A stretch of DNA of 28,538 bases from Anaerolineae bacterium (GTDB lineage Bacteria > Chloroflexota > Anaerolineae > E26-bin7), in the NCBI GenBank assembly GCA_029933115.1, contig JAOZOT010000002.1, forward strand, positions 1-28,538, in the 5' to 3' direction. The position numbers and the translations under genes are program-made. The notes beneath the pieces were generated by a model. It ran no database searches and had not been told where the DNA came from. It worked only from the letters and a program-made list of their open reading frames with translations. Each line of letters opens with the position of its first letter. The first letter of the stretch is position 1. Of the stretch, positions 8,124-15,919 are shown in pieces.

Positions 8124-9439
8124 CGCCATTTGCTCCCTCTGGTTTTCCGTGGACCGAAGTCCCCTTCGATGGTAGTACCTGTTCGCCTAAAAAACGAGGC
8201 AATACTAAAGACCGCCAGCAAGACCATGAGCGGTTCTACGGGTAGTCGTGCCTTCATCCCGCCAGTAAAAACCATGCACTCGAGCATATAAAACCCGATC
8301 AGCCCGTAAAACAAGATGACAAATGGCCTGCGCATCTCTGGTCGGGCCAGTAGTAAGAGCAAGCCCATCAAGGTGAATAACGCTGCCCCGCCAAACGATA
8401 TGACATTGGCTACCACTAGAAGGCGGTTATCAGTCCTGGGCACAGGATTCCAAAAATCAATCAGCTTGTGAAAAGCAAACTCGATAAACAGTAAAGGGTT
8501 CTCCTGAATGAACTCTCTTCCTTTACCAGCTAACAAACGCGAGCGTTCAACTTCGCTCAAGCTGCTCATATCTGGAAAGGTAATTATATCCCATCGGTCA
8601 TTAAAGTCGTAATTCCGAACCGGGAAACTGTAAATGTAAATGTTGTATCCCCCTTTTGTTGTCAGTGGAACAAAAGCGCGATGCACGATACAGTTGCGCA
8701 CAGTCCATGGTAATATAAGGACAGCACATCCTATTCCTATGAGAACTGCCCGCTGAAAAGCCTGCCGGAAACTTGAATGTAACCAGAGCCACAGAAACAA
8801 AATAGGCAAGAATCCGAGCAGCACGGTACGTGTCAGGACGGTGATCCCCATCAGCATACCAAAAGCAACGTCCCGATGACCCGGTGCTCCCTCAATGGTC
8901 CAGGTCAAAATATAGAGTCCAGTGATAAGAAGAAAAGTGAATAGAGTTTCTGTCATCAGCAACCCACTAAAGTAAACCAGGGAAGGATAAGCCACCAAAA
9001 AAAGCCCCGCAACTAGACCAATTCCCTTGCCCACTACTTTTTCACCCATAAGAAATATCACGACCGGTATAAGAGCCCCCACAAAGGCCTGACAAAGACG
9101 TGCTGTCAAATAGCTTTTTAGACCAAACACTGCGTACAAAGCGCTCAAAAAAAGAGGATACACGGGCTCCTGAAAAGATGTTGGTTGGCCAGCCACCGCT
9201 GTATGGTAGGCATCGGAAGAAAAAGAATAACCTTGCCCCGTGAGCAAGCGATAAACTATATCGTGGTAATGAGGCTCATCAAACGAGAGAGCCTGCGGTA
9301 AACTAAAGATGTAAAGCAAGCGCACGACCAGAGCCAGGCCAAAAATGAAAAGGGTCATCAAACGTTTGTTGGTGGAGCCAAGTTGTACAAAATTACGCCC
9401 TGACGTCTCAAGGCGGTGAAGCCATTTATCAGAAGCCAT
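8120..9439 (-). CDS. GT39/PMT-type membrane glycosyltransferase
   Basis: This 439-residue multi-pass protein is paralogous to the downstream gene. The first outer loop has LSFDEPHYHDIVYRLLTG, with the D54-E55 pair of GT39/ArnT-like enzymes. PVYPLFLSALY and ILPWTVRNCIVH follow in the order expected for PMT_2 proteins. The ATG at 9439 is preferred because AAGGGGG lies just upstream. An ATG ten codons earlier (9469) overlaps the stop of the truncated GT4 as ATGA but has no good ribosome site. Both GT39 genes sit between the two direct repeat copies. The likely substrate is a polyprenyl-phosphate sugar used on the outer membrane face. Confidence 0.8.
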   Translation of the reverse strand: MASDKWLHRLETSGRNFVQLGSTNKRLMTLFIFGLALVVRLLYIFSLPQALSFDEPHYHDIVYRLLTGQGYSFSSDAYHTAVAGQPTSFQEPVYPLFLSALYAVFGLKSYLTARLCQAFVGALIPVVIFLMGEKVVGKGIGLVAGLFLVAYPSLVYFSGLLMTETLFTFLLITGLYILTWTIEGAPGHRDVAFGMLMGITVLTRTVLLGFLPILFLWLWLHSSFRQAFQRAVLIGIGCAVLILPWTVRNCIVHRAFVPLTTKGGYNIYIYSFPVRNYDFNDRWDIITFPDMSSLSEVERSRLLAGKGREFIQENPLLFIEFAFHKLIDFWNPVPRTDNRLLVVANVISFGGAALFTLMGLLLLLARPEMRRPFVILFYGLIGFYMLECMVFTGGMKARLPVEPLMVLLAVFSIASFFRRTGTTIEGDFGPRKTRGSKWR

Positions 9440-9465
9440 GCCACCCCCTTGCCACCACAATGCAC

Positions 9466-9948
9466 TCATAGTTTTCTACTGTGAAGTCCCCAACCAGATG
9501 ACATCGTCTGCCACAGCCGCTTATACAGAAGCCACAGGGCATTGTGCGCATCGAAAACCTTGAAAGCTCCCGACACACGGGTAGCGTACTGGGCCATGTT
9601 GAGCTGGTCGGCATGGGCCACATCGAAGCGCTGCTCTGTCGCCAGCCGGTCCACTAACCCGCGCATGGCGGCCCGGTCGTCGTGGACCATCATCCAGGGT
9701 TGGCTGGTGAGCAGGCTGCGGACCATCGCCAGTCCGTCCCGCACGACGCCCCGCTCCATCGGCACGGTATGGATGGCCCGGCAATAGCGTCGCAGGTGCG
9801 CCACATCGGCCGACTGGTCGCCGCGCACGAAGGATACCAATGTCACCTCGTGACTCTGGGCCAAATACTTGAGAACATTGTAGGTTTTGACTTTGGGCCC
9901 GCTGTCAGGTGGGTAGGGCAGAACCTGGGTGGGCAACAAAACTTTCAC
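9466..9948 (-). pseudogene. Truncated GT4 glycosyltransferase, acceptor domain only
   Basis: The 160-residue reading frame matches the first 149 residues of the full-length GT4 at 5497-6696, ending at the shared LLYKRLWQTM. Eleven unrelated residues (SSGWGLHSRKL) follow, then TGA. The whole C-terminal donor-binding domain is missing, so it cannot be a normal glycosyltransferase. It begins with GTG directly after the TAA of the preceding GT2 gene, with GAGAGG 5 bases upstream, so it is probably still translated. Its homology break at 9502 is sharp. The most likely origin is duplication and recombination, with loss of the 3' half. Reuse of the isolated domain is possible but unproven. Confidence 0.8.
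9502..9948. repeat. Direct repeat copy B (GT4 N-terminal half)
   Basis: This is the counterpart of 6250-6696 in the same orientation, 3252 bp away. Similarity starts at the start codon and stops exactly at the methionine codon 9502-9504. Similarity is uneven: the first ~80 and last ~130 bp are almost identical, while the middle diverges. Confidence 0.8.
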
Positions 9949-10860
9949 TTATGCCTCTCTCAGCTCCGCAGCTAAATGGCGCAGAGAAACGACTGGGCGG
10001 CCGTAGCGCCCGCCACTGGCCAGACGCAGCAGCCCGTGAACAACAATCTTGATCGTGGTCAAGCTGTAAATCTGTAACTTGAGCAGCCAGGCCGCTCTGT
10101 CTCCGTAATGCTTGCGGAAGAATCGCACCCGGCTGCGGTAGAGGTCTGCTTCGCGTTGGGTCCGCTGGCTCCGGCTGCTGCCGCCACCCAAGTGAACCAC
10201 CTTTGCCGCTGGCTGATACCACACCTGCCAGCCTTTTTCTCGCATGGTGTAGCACCAATCCACCTCTTCCGCGTACATAAAATAGCCTTCATCCAGCCCA
10301 CCCACATCTTCAAACGCCTCCCGCCGAACCAGCATGCAAGCCCCCTCCACATAGCCTACCCTCTGCGGGCCTTTGTCTTCTTCGGGGCCACGGCTGGGAT
10401 ACCAACGACCGTAGAGCATCCGGCCCAGGCCCGACAGGGTCAGAAATTCCTGCCAGAGATTGGGGAAAGGCGTGTGTGACGCTTGAAAACTGTCATCTGG
10501 ATTGAGCAGTTGAGCACCCACAATCCCAGCCTGCGGCTTTGCCTCGGCCAAGTCGAGCATCATCTGCGCGGCATTGGCCAAAAGCAGGGCATCGCTGTTG
10601 AGCAATAGCGCGTAGCGCCCCTTGCTCACTGCCAGACCTTGATTGTTGCCTCTGGCAAAGCCCACGTTCTCCGTGTTTTCAATCAGCCGGACATTGGGAA
10701 ACGACTGGCGCACCAGCGCCTGGCTGCCGTCGGTAGAAGCGTTGTCCACCACGATGATCTCAAAACTCAGATTACTGGCTGCATCGCATATAGACTGCAA
10801 GCACTGGGCCAACAAATCTCTGGTATTCCAGTTGACGATGATAATGGATACGTCTATCAT
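9949..10860 (-). CDS. GT2 family glycosyltransferase (rhamnosyltransferase-like)
   Basis: This 303-residue GT-A enzyme opens with VSIIIVNWNTRDLLAQCL and carries VVDNASTDGS, NVGFARGNNQG and LLLNSDALL, the GT2 nucleotide-sugar and metal-binding motifs. GACMLVRREAFEDVGGLDE and YAEEVDWCYTMREKGW follow in the acceptor/base region. This pattern is typical of WbbL-like rhamnosyltransferases, though the sugar is not certain. The ATG at 10860 shares one base with the TGA of the preceding polymerase gene (TGATG), a sign of coupling. A TTG one codon earlier is also possible. The stop abuts the GTG of the truncated GT4. The GT2-GT4 order here repeats that at 14388-12254. Confidence 0.88.
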   Translation of the reverse strand: MIDVSIIIVNWNTRDLLAQCLQSICDAASNLSFEIIVVDNASTDGSQALVRQSFPNVRLIENTENVGFARGNNQGLAVSKGRYALLLNSDALLLANAAQMMLDLAEAKPQAGIVGAQLLNPDDSFQASHTPFPNLWQEFLTLSGLGRMLYGRWYPSRGPEEDKGPQRVGYVEGACMLVRREAFEDVGGLDEGYFMYAEEVDWCYTMREKGWQVWYQPAAKVVHLGGGSSRSQRTQREADLYRSRVRFFRKHYGDRAAWLLKLQIYSLTTIKIVVHGLLRLASGGRYGRPVVSLRHLAAELREA

Positions 10861-12251
10861 CAACCATCTCGCCTAACATGCATATTAGTCAAGGAGACAA
10901 TCCCACCAAGCATGACCCAACTGTACACGGCATAATCAAAGCCAGCTATGGTCTGGGTGTAGACAAAGGGAAACAGCCAATCGCCAAGCCCCATGGCCAT
11001 AATGCAGCCCACACAGCCAGCCAATGTCGCGTTAGCGAAGCCCTCACCGAAATCTGCGCGTCCTCTTAGGCGCTGATGGAGTTTATAGCCCATCCACCCC
11101 AGAGCGCCAAAGAACCACAGGCAAAAGAACAACCCCATGATGCCGGTCTGAGAAAGGACGTCAATATAGTTGCTGTGAGTGGCCATGGCCTCGCTTGGGA
11201 AATACGACATGTAGTACGCGGCATAGCCCGCTGGCCCTGTCCCAAATAGGAGGTGTTTCCCGGTTACCTGCCAATTGTGTTCCCAGGCATCTAAGCGCGT
11301 ATATCCGCTCTCGGCACTTTCACGTTCCAGGACGGTGCCCGTATAATAGTCCCAATTCAGACCTACGTATATAGCCATCAAAAGCACAAAGATTAGAAAT
11401 AGTCTCTTGGACTTTGCCAGGCTGATCGTTGCCAGAGCGGCAAGCGGCGGCAACCAGCCGGAGAGCCAGGTCACGTGCACAATGAAGTAGACGTACATCC
11501 ACACCAGTACCAACCCGAGCAGGCTCAACCGTAGCCAAGGAGGAAACTTTTTGTTGAACAGAGCCTGGGCATACGTCAGAGAGACGAACCACAGGGAAAA
11601 AAGCCCGCCTGTGTTGAGGAAAGAGAGTCTGATGTGAAGAAAGTAAGACACCAGAGACAACACGCCGACCAGAATCATTGACCAACAGAGCAGTTTCAAC
11701 CACCGAACCTCAGAGATGCTATTGGCGGTGAGAAGAAAGGCGCTAGGCAATAGGATCATCACCGCCAGCCCACCCAACTGCACGAAAGGCCAGGTACGCC
11801 AGGTCACGACCAACGGATCACGGAAGGCGTTGCCCCAAAAGTACGAGATGACACAAGCGATGATGAACCCCATCAAAGGAACGTTGGTCGGCGCCGGCTT
11901 CAGTTGCAGCTTTTTATCTACTACCAGCATTCTGACGATCCATAGAACCACAACACCAACGGTTACCACCATGCTCATGACGATACGGCTCTGGGTGCCG
12001 GTCGGCAGCGTGAAGCGCACCGTAGCAGCGACCAGGACGATGGCCAGAATCCCGTACTCGACCCTGACACCCCGGTAGGTCCACAGAACGACCATGGGGA
12101 CCACCCAGGCCGCCAATAGCAGCTCCGGTTGACGAAGCCGCACGGCCAGGCGGCCGATCAACAGCCCCGCGATCAGCACCCCGCCCACGAGACCCAACTT
12201 TACCAGCACACGCGGCGCAAAGGGAAAACGCCGCACAATCACTCCGAGCAT
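10860..12251 (-). CDS. O-antigen polymerase/ligase-like membrane protein (Wzy/WaaL family)
   Basis: This 463-residue protein has about eleven to twelve membrane helices. The large outer loop near the C-terminus contains YTRLDAWEHNW (317-327), LLFGTGPAGY (334-343) and THSNYIDVLSQTGIMGL (358-374). These correspond to the arginine, GxGP and histidine positions of the O-antigen ligase/polymerase domain (PF04932). It would polymerise repeat units or ligate the finished glycan outside the membrane. Sequence alone does not separate Wzy from WaaL. The ATG at 12251 is preceded by GAGGTAAGG and lies 2 bp after the upstream GT4 stop. The 3' end overlaps the next GT2 start by one base. It is the only polymerase-like gene in the window. 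Confidence 0.85.
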   Translation of the reverse strand: MLGVIVRRFPFAPRVLVKLGLVGGVLIAGLLIGRLAVRLRQPELLLAAWVVPMVVLWTYRGVRVEYGILAIVLVAATVRFTLPTGTQSRIVMSMVVTVGVVVLWIVRMLVVDKKLQLKPAPTNVPLMGFIIACVISYFWGNAFRDPLVVTWRTWPFVQLGGLAVMILLPSAFLLTANSISEVRWLKLLCWSMILVGVLSLVSYFLHIRLSFLNTGGLFSLWFVSLTYAQALFNKKFPPWLRLSLLGLVLVWMYVYFIVHVTWLSGWLPPLAALATISLAKSKRLFLIFVLLMAIYVGLNWDYYTGTVLERESAESGYTRLDAWEHNWQVTGKHLLFGTGPAGYAAYYMSYFPSEAMATHSNYIDVLSQTGIMGLFFCLWFFGALGWMGYKLHQRLRGRADFGEGFANATLAGCVGCIMAMGLGDWLFPFVYTQTIAGFDYAVYSWVMLGGIVSLTNMHVRRDG

Positions 12252-12253
12252 CC

Positions 12254-13453
12254 TTACCTCTTCCCGGCCACGCTTTCCAGAAAGGCGTTGAACCGTTCCC
12301 CAATTATCCGCCAGTCGTATCTCTTCTGCACCAATTGCCGTCCGTTGGCAGCCAGCCTCGCCCGCAATGCCCGGTCACCTAACAGGCGCAGTACGGCGTC
12401 GGCAAACTCGATGGGCTCGTCGGCGATCAGAATGTTCTCACCGGGCGTCACCTCTAAACCCTCAGCCCCCTTGCCGGTGGAGACCACCGGCGTGCCCAGA
12501 GCCATCGCTTCCAGGATCTTCAGACGGGTGCCGCCGCCCAGGCGAAGAGGTACCACGCACACCCAACTCTGAGCCACACAAGGACGGATGTCGTCCAGGT
12601 AGCCGGTGAGGACTACTCCCTCATCCAGAGGCAGGCGCTCCAGAGGCACACCATCCGTCCGGCCGGTGATGTAAAGCCTCGCCTCCGGCCGCCTGGCCCG
12701 AATCAGAGGAAAAACACGTCTCAGGAAAAAGGCCATGGCGTCAAAATTAGCCCCATAAGTGAGCGCACCCTGAAAAACCAACGTGTTCGGCCGCGGAGAA
12801 AAGCTGCCACTATAATGGCTCAAGTCTACCCCGTTAGGCACCACCGCCAGAGAACGATAGCCTGGGACAATGCTCAACACGTTCTCTCGCTCCTGCTCCG
12901 AGGCCACGGTACAGCCATCCAGGTCCGGCAACAGCCGGGCTGTGAAACGCCGCATTTTCCACCAGGTGAGCCGGTGTCGCATTCCTCCTAACCACGTTTG
13001 TTGCGCTTTGATTCCGCTTTCGATCATTGAGAGCTCCAGGTCTTCTAAAACCCGAGGAATGCCCTTGACGTTTCGCACGTAAGGTGTAGTGCTCGTACCT
13101 ATCCCGATCTCCGAGGCGACAATCACATCGAAACGCTCTCGCTCAAGGGTATGTGTGACCAAGTCACTCATCTGAGGGCTATAAGTATACACCAGCACAC
13201 GAGGTTGGGGAGAGAGAAAACCGGCCAGAGCCCGCAGGCGATGAGGGCGAAAAGGCTGAAAAGGCACCGTTTCCACGAGTTGGCAATAAGGCTGGATCGC
13301 CGGCCGATACCGGTCAGCACGACCATCACGCACGAAAGACAGCAAGGTAACCTGATGGTGCACGGAGAGATGCTTTAGTAAATAAAAAGTCCGCACGCGG
13401 GCGCCATTGTCCAGCGGATAAGGAAACCAACCAGAGATAAAAAGTATTTTCAT
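12254..13453 (-). CDS. GT4-type glycosyltransferase
   Basis: This 399-residue GT-B enzyme has the same length as, and is collinear with, the paralogue at 5497-6696. The N-terminus is MKILFISGWFPYPLDNGARV, followed by LLKHLSVHHQVTLLSFVRDG. The donor domain has VVPNGVDLSHY (204-214), LVFQGALTYGANFDAM, YITGRTDGVPL and VVPLRLGGGTRLKILEAMA with E315 intact. It should be catalytically competent, which contrasts with the altered paralogue. The ATG at 13453 overlaps the stop of the upstream GT2 as ATGA (13450-13453), with AGGTG just upstream. The 45 extra codons open upstream lie within the GT2 gene and look unrelated to the family. The product probably acts on the cytoplasmic face in assembling the lipid-linked oligosaccharide. 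Confidence 0.87.
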   Translation of the reverse strand: MKILFISGWFPYPLDNGARVRTFYLLKHLSVHHQVTLLSFVRDGRADRYRPAIQPYCQLVETVPFQPFRPHRLRALAGFLSPQPRVLVYTYSPQMSDLVTHTLERERFDVIVASEIGIGTSTTPYVRNVKGIPRVLEDLELSMIESGIKAQQTWLGGMRHRLTWWKMRRFTARLLPDLDGCTVASEQERENVLSIVPGYRSLAVVPNGVDLSHYSGSFSPRPNTLVFQGALTYGANFDAMAFFLRRVFPLIRARRPEARLYITGRTDGVPLERLPLDEGVVLTGYLDDIRPCVAQSWVCVVPLRLGGGTRLKILEAMALGTPVVSTGKGAEGLEVTPGENILIADEPIEFADAVLRLLGDRALRARLAANGRQLVQKRYDWRIIGERFNAFLESVAGKR

Positions 13454-14388
13454 CGCACCTGCTTCTTTGAAGTCGTTCGCATCACCAACTGTTGACCCCA
13501 CTGTCCACGCCAGGCATCGCCTATGGCCCGCAGCATCGCCCGGCGCATGGCTCCCCTTGTACCCCGCCACCTGGGGAGCGTGCTCCAACTAAGTAGCGTG
13601 CGCAGGTATTCGGCCAGCAGGACGTGGGTCCAGACCCGCCAACCTGCACCGGTGGTTTTGAGAAATAACAGCCGGTTGCGAGTCATGTAATAATGCACCA
13701 GGGGTGAATCGGCCTGAGCCCCCGGCATAATCTTGTGCCAGACATGCGCTTGGGGCACGTGCACGATCTCGAACCCGGCCCGCCGCGCCCGCACACACCA
13801 CTCAACTTCCTCGTAATAAAGAAAGAATCGCTCGTCCAACAGCCCCACCTGCTCCAGCACCGGCCTTTTCACCAGCAGCGCGCAGCCGGTGACGAAATCC
13901 ACCTGGCGAGGCCCGACGCCGAACTGCCCGGTGTCCCGCTCGTCCAGGCCCACCATCCAGGTCGTCCCCCGCCGCCAGTCAATGGCTCCGCCGGCCGACC
14001 AGACCACGTCGGGCCGGTCGTGGTAATAGATCGTCGGCCCGGCGATGCCTATCCGCAGATCCGCCTCGGCCGCTTCTACCAGCAAACGCAGGGAAGCAGA
14101 AGCTACCTCGGTGTCGTTGTTCAAAAGCAGGACATAATCAACTTCCTGTTGCCAAGCATAGCGCAATCCTGCATTGTTGCCCCCGGCGTAGCCCAGGTTC
14201 TCCCCGGTCTCGATGAGGGTCACCTCGGGGAATCGCTCCCGGATGGCCGCCGGCGAGCCATCGGTGGAGCCGTTATCCACCACTACGACCTCGTAGGCCG
14301 GATAGTCCAGGCGTGCCAGCGACTCCAAACATTCCAACGTGTCTGCCAGCCCGTTCCAGTTGAGGACAACGACGGCCACCCGAGGCAT
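13450..14388 (-). CDS. GT2 family glycosyltransferase (rhamnosyltransferase-like)
   Basis: This 312-residue GT-A enzyme has VAVVVLNWNGLADTLECL at the N-terminus, then VVVDNGSTDGS, NLGYAGGNNAGL and VLLLNNDTEV (the DxD-like position). VTGCALLVKRPVLEQVG and FFLYYEEVEWCVRARRAGF follow. It is a paralogue of the GT2 at 9949-10860. Like that gene, it sits directly upstream of a GT4 of the same subfamily, so the pair looks like a repeated two-gene unit. The ATG at 14388 shares one base with the TGA of the SGNH-like gene (TGATG); a GTG one codon earlier is possible. The C-terminus is strongly basic. A rhamnosyltransferase-like role is likely; the exact sugar is unknown. Confidence 0.88.
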   Translation of the reverse strand: MPRVAVVVLNWNGLADTLECLESLARLDYPAYEVVVVDNGSTDGSPAAIRERFPEVTLIETGENLGYAGGNNAGLRYAWQQEVDYVLLLNNDTEVASASLRLLVEAAEADLRIGIAGPTIYYHDRPDVVWSAGGAIDWRRGTTWMVGLDERDTGQFGVGPRQVDFVTGCALLVKRPVLEQVGLLDERFFLYYEEVEWCVRARRAGFEIVHVPQAHVWHKIMPGAQADSPLVHYYMTRNRLLFLKTTGAGWRVWTHVLLAEYLRTLLSWSTLPRWRGTRGAMRRAMLRAIGDAWRGQWGQQLVMRTTSKKQVR

Positions 14389-15278
14389 CACGGTTGCGCA
14401 CCTCCTTCGGCCAGCCTGGTCCGATACGTCTGCACGACCTCGATGATAAAGTCGGCGAAAAGGGGGCCGATGGTCTCGTTGGCCAACCGGTTAGGGTGGG
14501 AGTCTTCCCCCTCTCGATAGGCGGCGCGCAGCATGTTAAAACCAGGGGCTGATGGATCTCCCTCGGCCAGCAGGTCGAAGAAGTCGAAAGTGAACACGTG
14601 AGGATGTCCGGCCAGGAATTCGTCGGACTTGAGCCAGTTGGCAAAGGCTCGTGCCCGCGCCGCCGCCTCGGGAGTGGTGGCCGCCGGGTTCAGCGGCGGC
14701 GGGGTGACCACGATGAAGATATGGTCGGGATGGCGATCCATCACTGTCCGCATCCCCAGGTACCAGGCCTTGTATTGCTCCAGTTGCGCATCGTCGGTGA
14801 TGTTGCTGGCCGGGAAGCAGGACTTGAAGGCAATGACCTCGTGTTGCATCAGCCCGCTGAAGGCGTTGAGCGGCCAGGGATAGACCGGCTGGGCGAAGAG
14901 ACGGGCCAGGCCATCGGGGTCGGTGTTGTCGTCCGGGACGCCGTAACTGTAACCGGCCCGCGTGCCATCGGGGCGGGTCAAGCCCTCCCAGTTGTAATCG
15001 TGGTCCCAAAACCGGAAGCCCGCCGCAGTCAGTCGCTCCCGCACCCCGCCCTGGCGGATCAGGTTACGGCCGGTGGAGTGATGCAAGAAGACAACGTTGG
15101 TGAAATCGCCGCTACGGGCAACGTTCCGCCGATCCAGCACTGCACGCAGCCGGTGGACGAGGGCCATGCGCAGGCCCTGGCCGCGTAGGGCCAACCCTAC
15201 CCCCCCAACCAGGGCAACTACAAGCACTCCCAGGGCAATCCAAGAGAAAGGGAACATCTTTGTCCTCATCGCTCCCAT
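14388..15278 (-). CDS. Membrane-anchored SGNH-hydrolase-like protein
   Basis: The 296-residue product has an N-terminal hydrophobic segment (about 9-31), probably a signal anchor, and then a soluble domain outside the membrane. VVFLHHSTGRNLI (62-74) replaces the usual GDS block, with S68 as the presumed nucleophile. EVIAFKSCFPASNI (147-160) and HIFIVVTPPPLNP (186-198) follow. EDSHPN (258-263) supplies a histidine (H261) in the place of the DxxH block. These variant motifs occur in SGNH-like proteins of polysaccharide loci, where they may add or remove acyl groups; the activity here is not established. Two starts are possible: 15278, with AAGG 7 bases upstream, or 15269, which makes an ATGA overlap with the acyltransferase gene. 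I prefer 15278. Confidence 0.75.
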   Translation of the reverse strand: MGAMRTKMFPFSWIALGVLVVALVGGVGLALRGQGLRMALVHRLRAVLDRRNVARSGDFTNVVFLHHSTGRNLIRQGGVRERLTAAGFRFWDHDYNWEGLTRPDGTRAGYSYGVPDDNTDPDGLARLFAQPVYPWPLNAFSGLMQHEVIAFKSCFPASNITDDAQLEQYKAWYLGMRTVMDRHPDHIFIVVTPPPLNPAATTPEAAARARAFANWLKSDEFLAGHPHVFTFDFFDLLAEGDPSAPGFNMLRAAYREGEDSHPNRLANETIGPLFADFIIEVVQTYRTRLAEGGAQP

Positions 15279-15904
15279 TTCACCACCTTGCCCGCCATCC
15301 GGGCCGGGTTGCCGTAGACCAGCGAGTTAGGCGGCACGTCGCGCCGCACCACCGACCCGGCGCCGATGACGCAGTTGTCGCCAATAGTCACCCCCTTCAT
15401 GACGATAGAATAGGGGCCGATCCACACGTCGTTGCCGATAGTGATAGGGGCTTCGATCTCGACCTCACCGGTGTTTTCCAGCCAGAGCCGGTGGCCGATG
15501 GAGTCGAAAATGCTGCAGTTCCAACTGATCATACAGCGGGCGCCGATTCTCATTTTGGTATTACACATGATGATCGTGTTCGGGCCAACGACAACCCGTG
15601 GGCCGATGGAAAGGTGACCTCCACAGACAATCTTGCTGCCCATGGCTAGGCGCGTGCCTCGCCCCACCTCGATGCGTCCTCCCCTCCACTTGAGCACCTG
15701 TACTTTGCGCTCGACGATGAAGAGTTCTTTGGAGTCGAACTGATACCATCGGAGCAAACGGCGCAACACACCCAGTGAAGCGATCACTTTGTCGCGCATA
15801 CTGTACCGCTTGAATTGCCGCCAAAAGCGCTCATAGCCGGGTTGGTCGCCATACTTGGGTTCGAGGTTGAGTACGGAACTCGTGCCGGCAAATTCTTCGC
15901 TCAT
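15266..15904 (-). CDS. Hexapeptide-repeat (left-handed beta-helix) acyltransferase
   Basis: The 212-residue protein has a 70-residue N-terminal region without repeats, then hexapeptide turns from about residue 75 (GGRIEVGRGTRLAMGSKIV, LSIGPRVVVGPNTIIM). The domain closes with ITIGNDVWIGPYSIVMKG, VTIGDNCVIGAGSVV and VYGNPARMAGKVV, as in the WbbJ/maltose O-acetyltransferase group. The usual reaction is acetyl transfer from acetyl-CoA to a sugar hydroxyl. It probably acts in the cytoplasm. GAGG lies about 7 bases before the ATG at 15904. It overlaps the SGNH-like gene, and the two together suggest placement and trimming of an acyl group, which is inference. It follows a GT4 gene after 15 bp. Confidence 0.88.
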   Translation of the reverse strand: MSEEFAGTSSVLNLEPKYGDQPGYERFWRQFKRYSMRDKVIASLGVLRRLLRWYQFDSKELFIVERKVQVLKWRGGRIEVGRGTRLAMGSKIVCGGHLSIGPRVVVGPNTIIMCNTKMRIGARCMISWNCSIFDSIGHRLWLENTGEVEIEAPITIGNDVWIGPYSIVMKGVTIGDNCVIGAGSVVRRDVPPNSLVYGNPARMAGKVVKWER

Positions 15905-15919
15905 GGTCTTTCCTCAACT

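Noticed and set aside
13735..14520. A 261-codon plus-strand open frame
   Set aside because: It lies antisense to the GT2 and SGNH-like genes and its protein has no domain pattern; it is a by-product of the codon bias of GC-rich genes.
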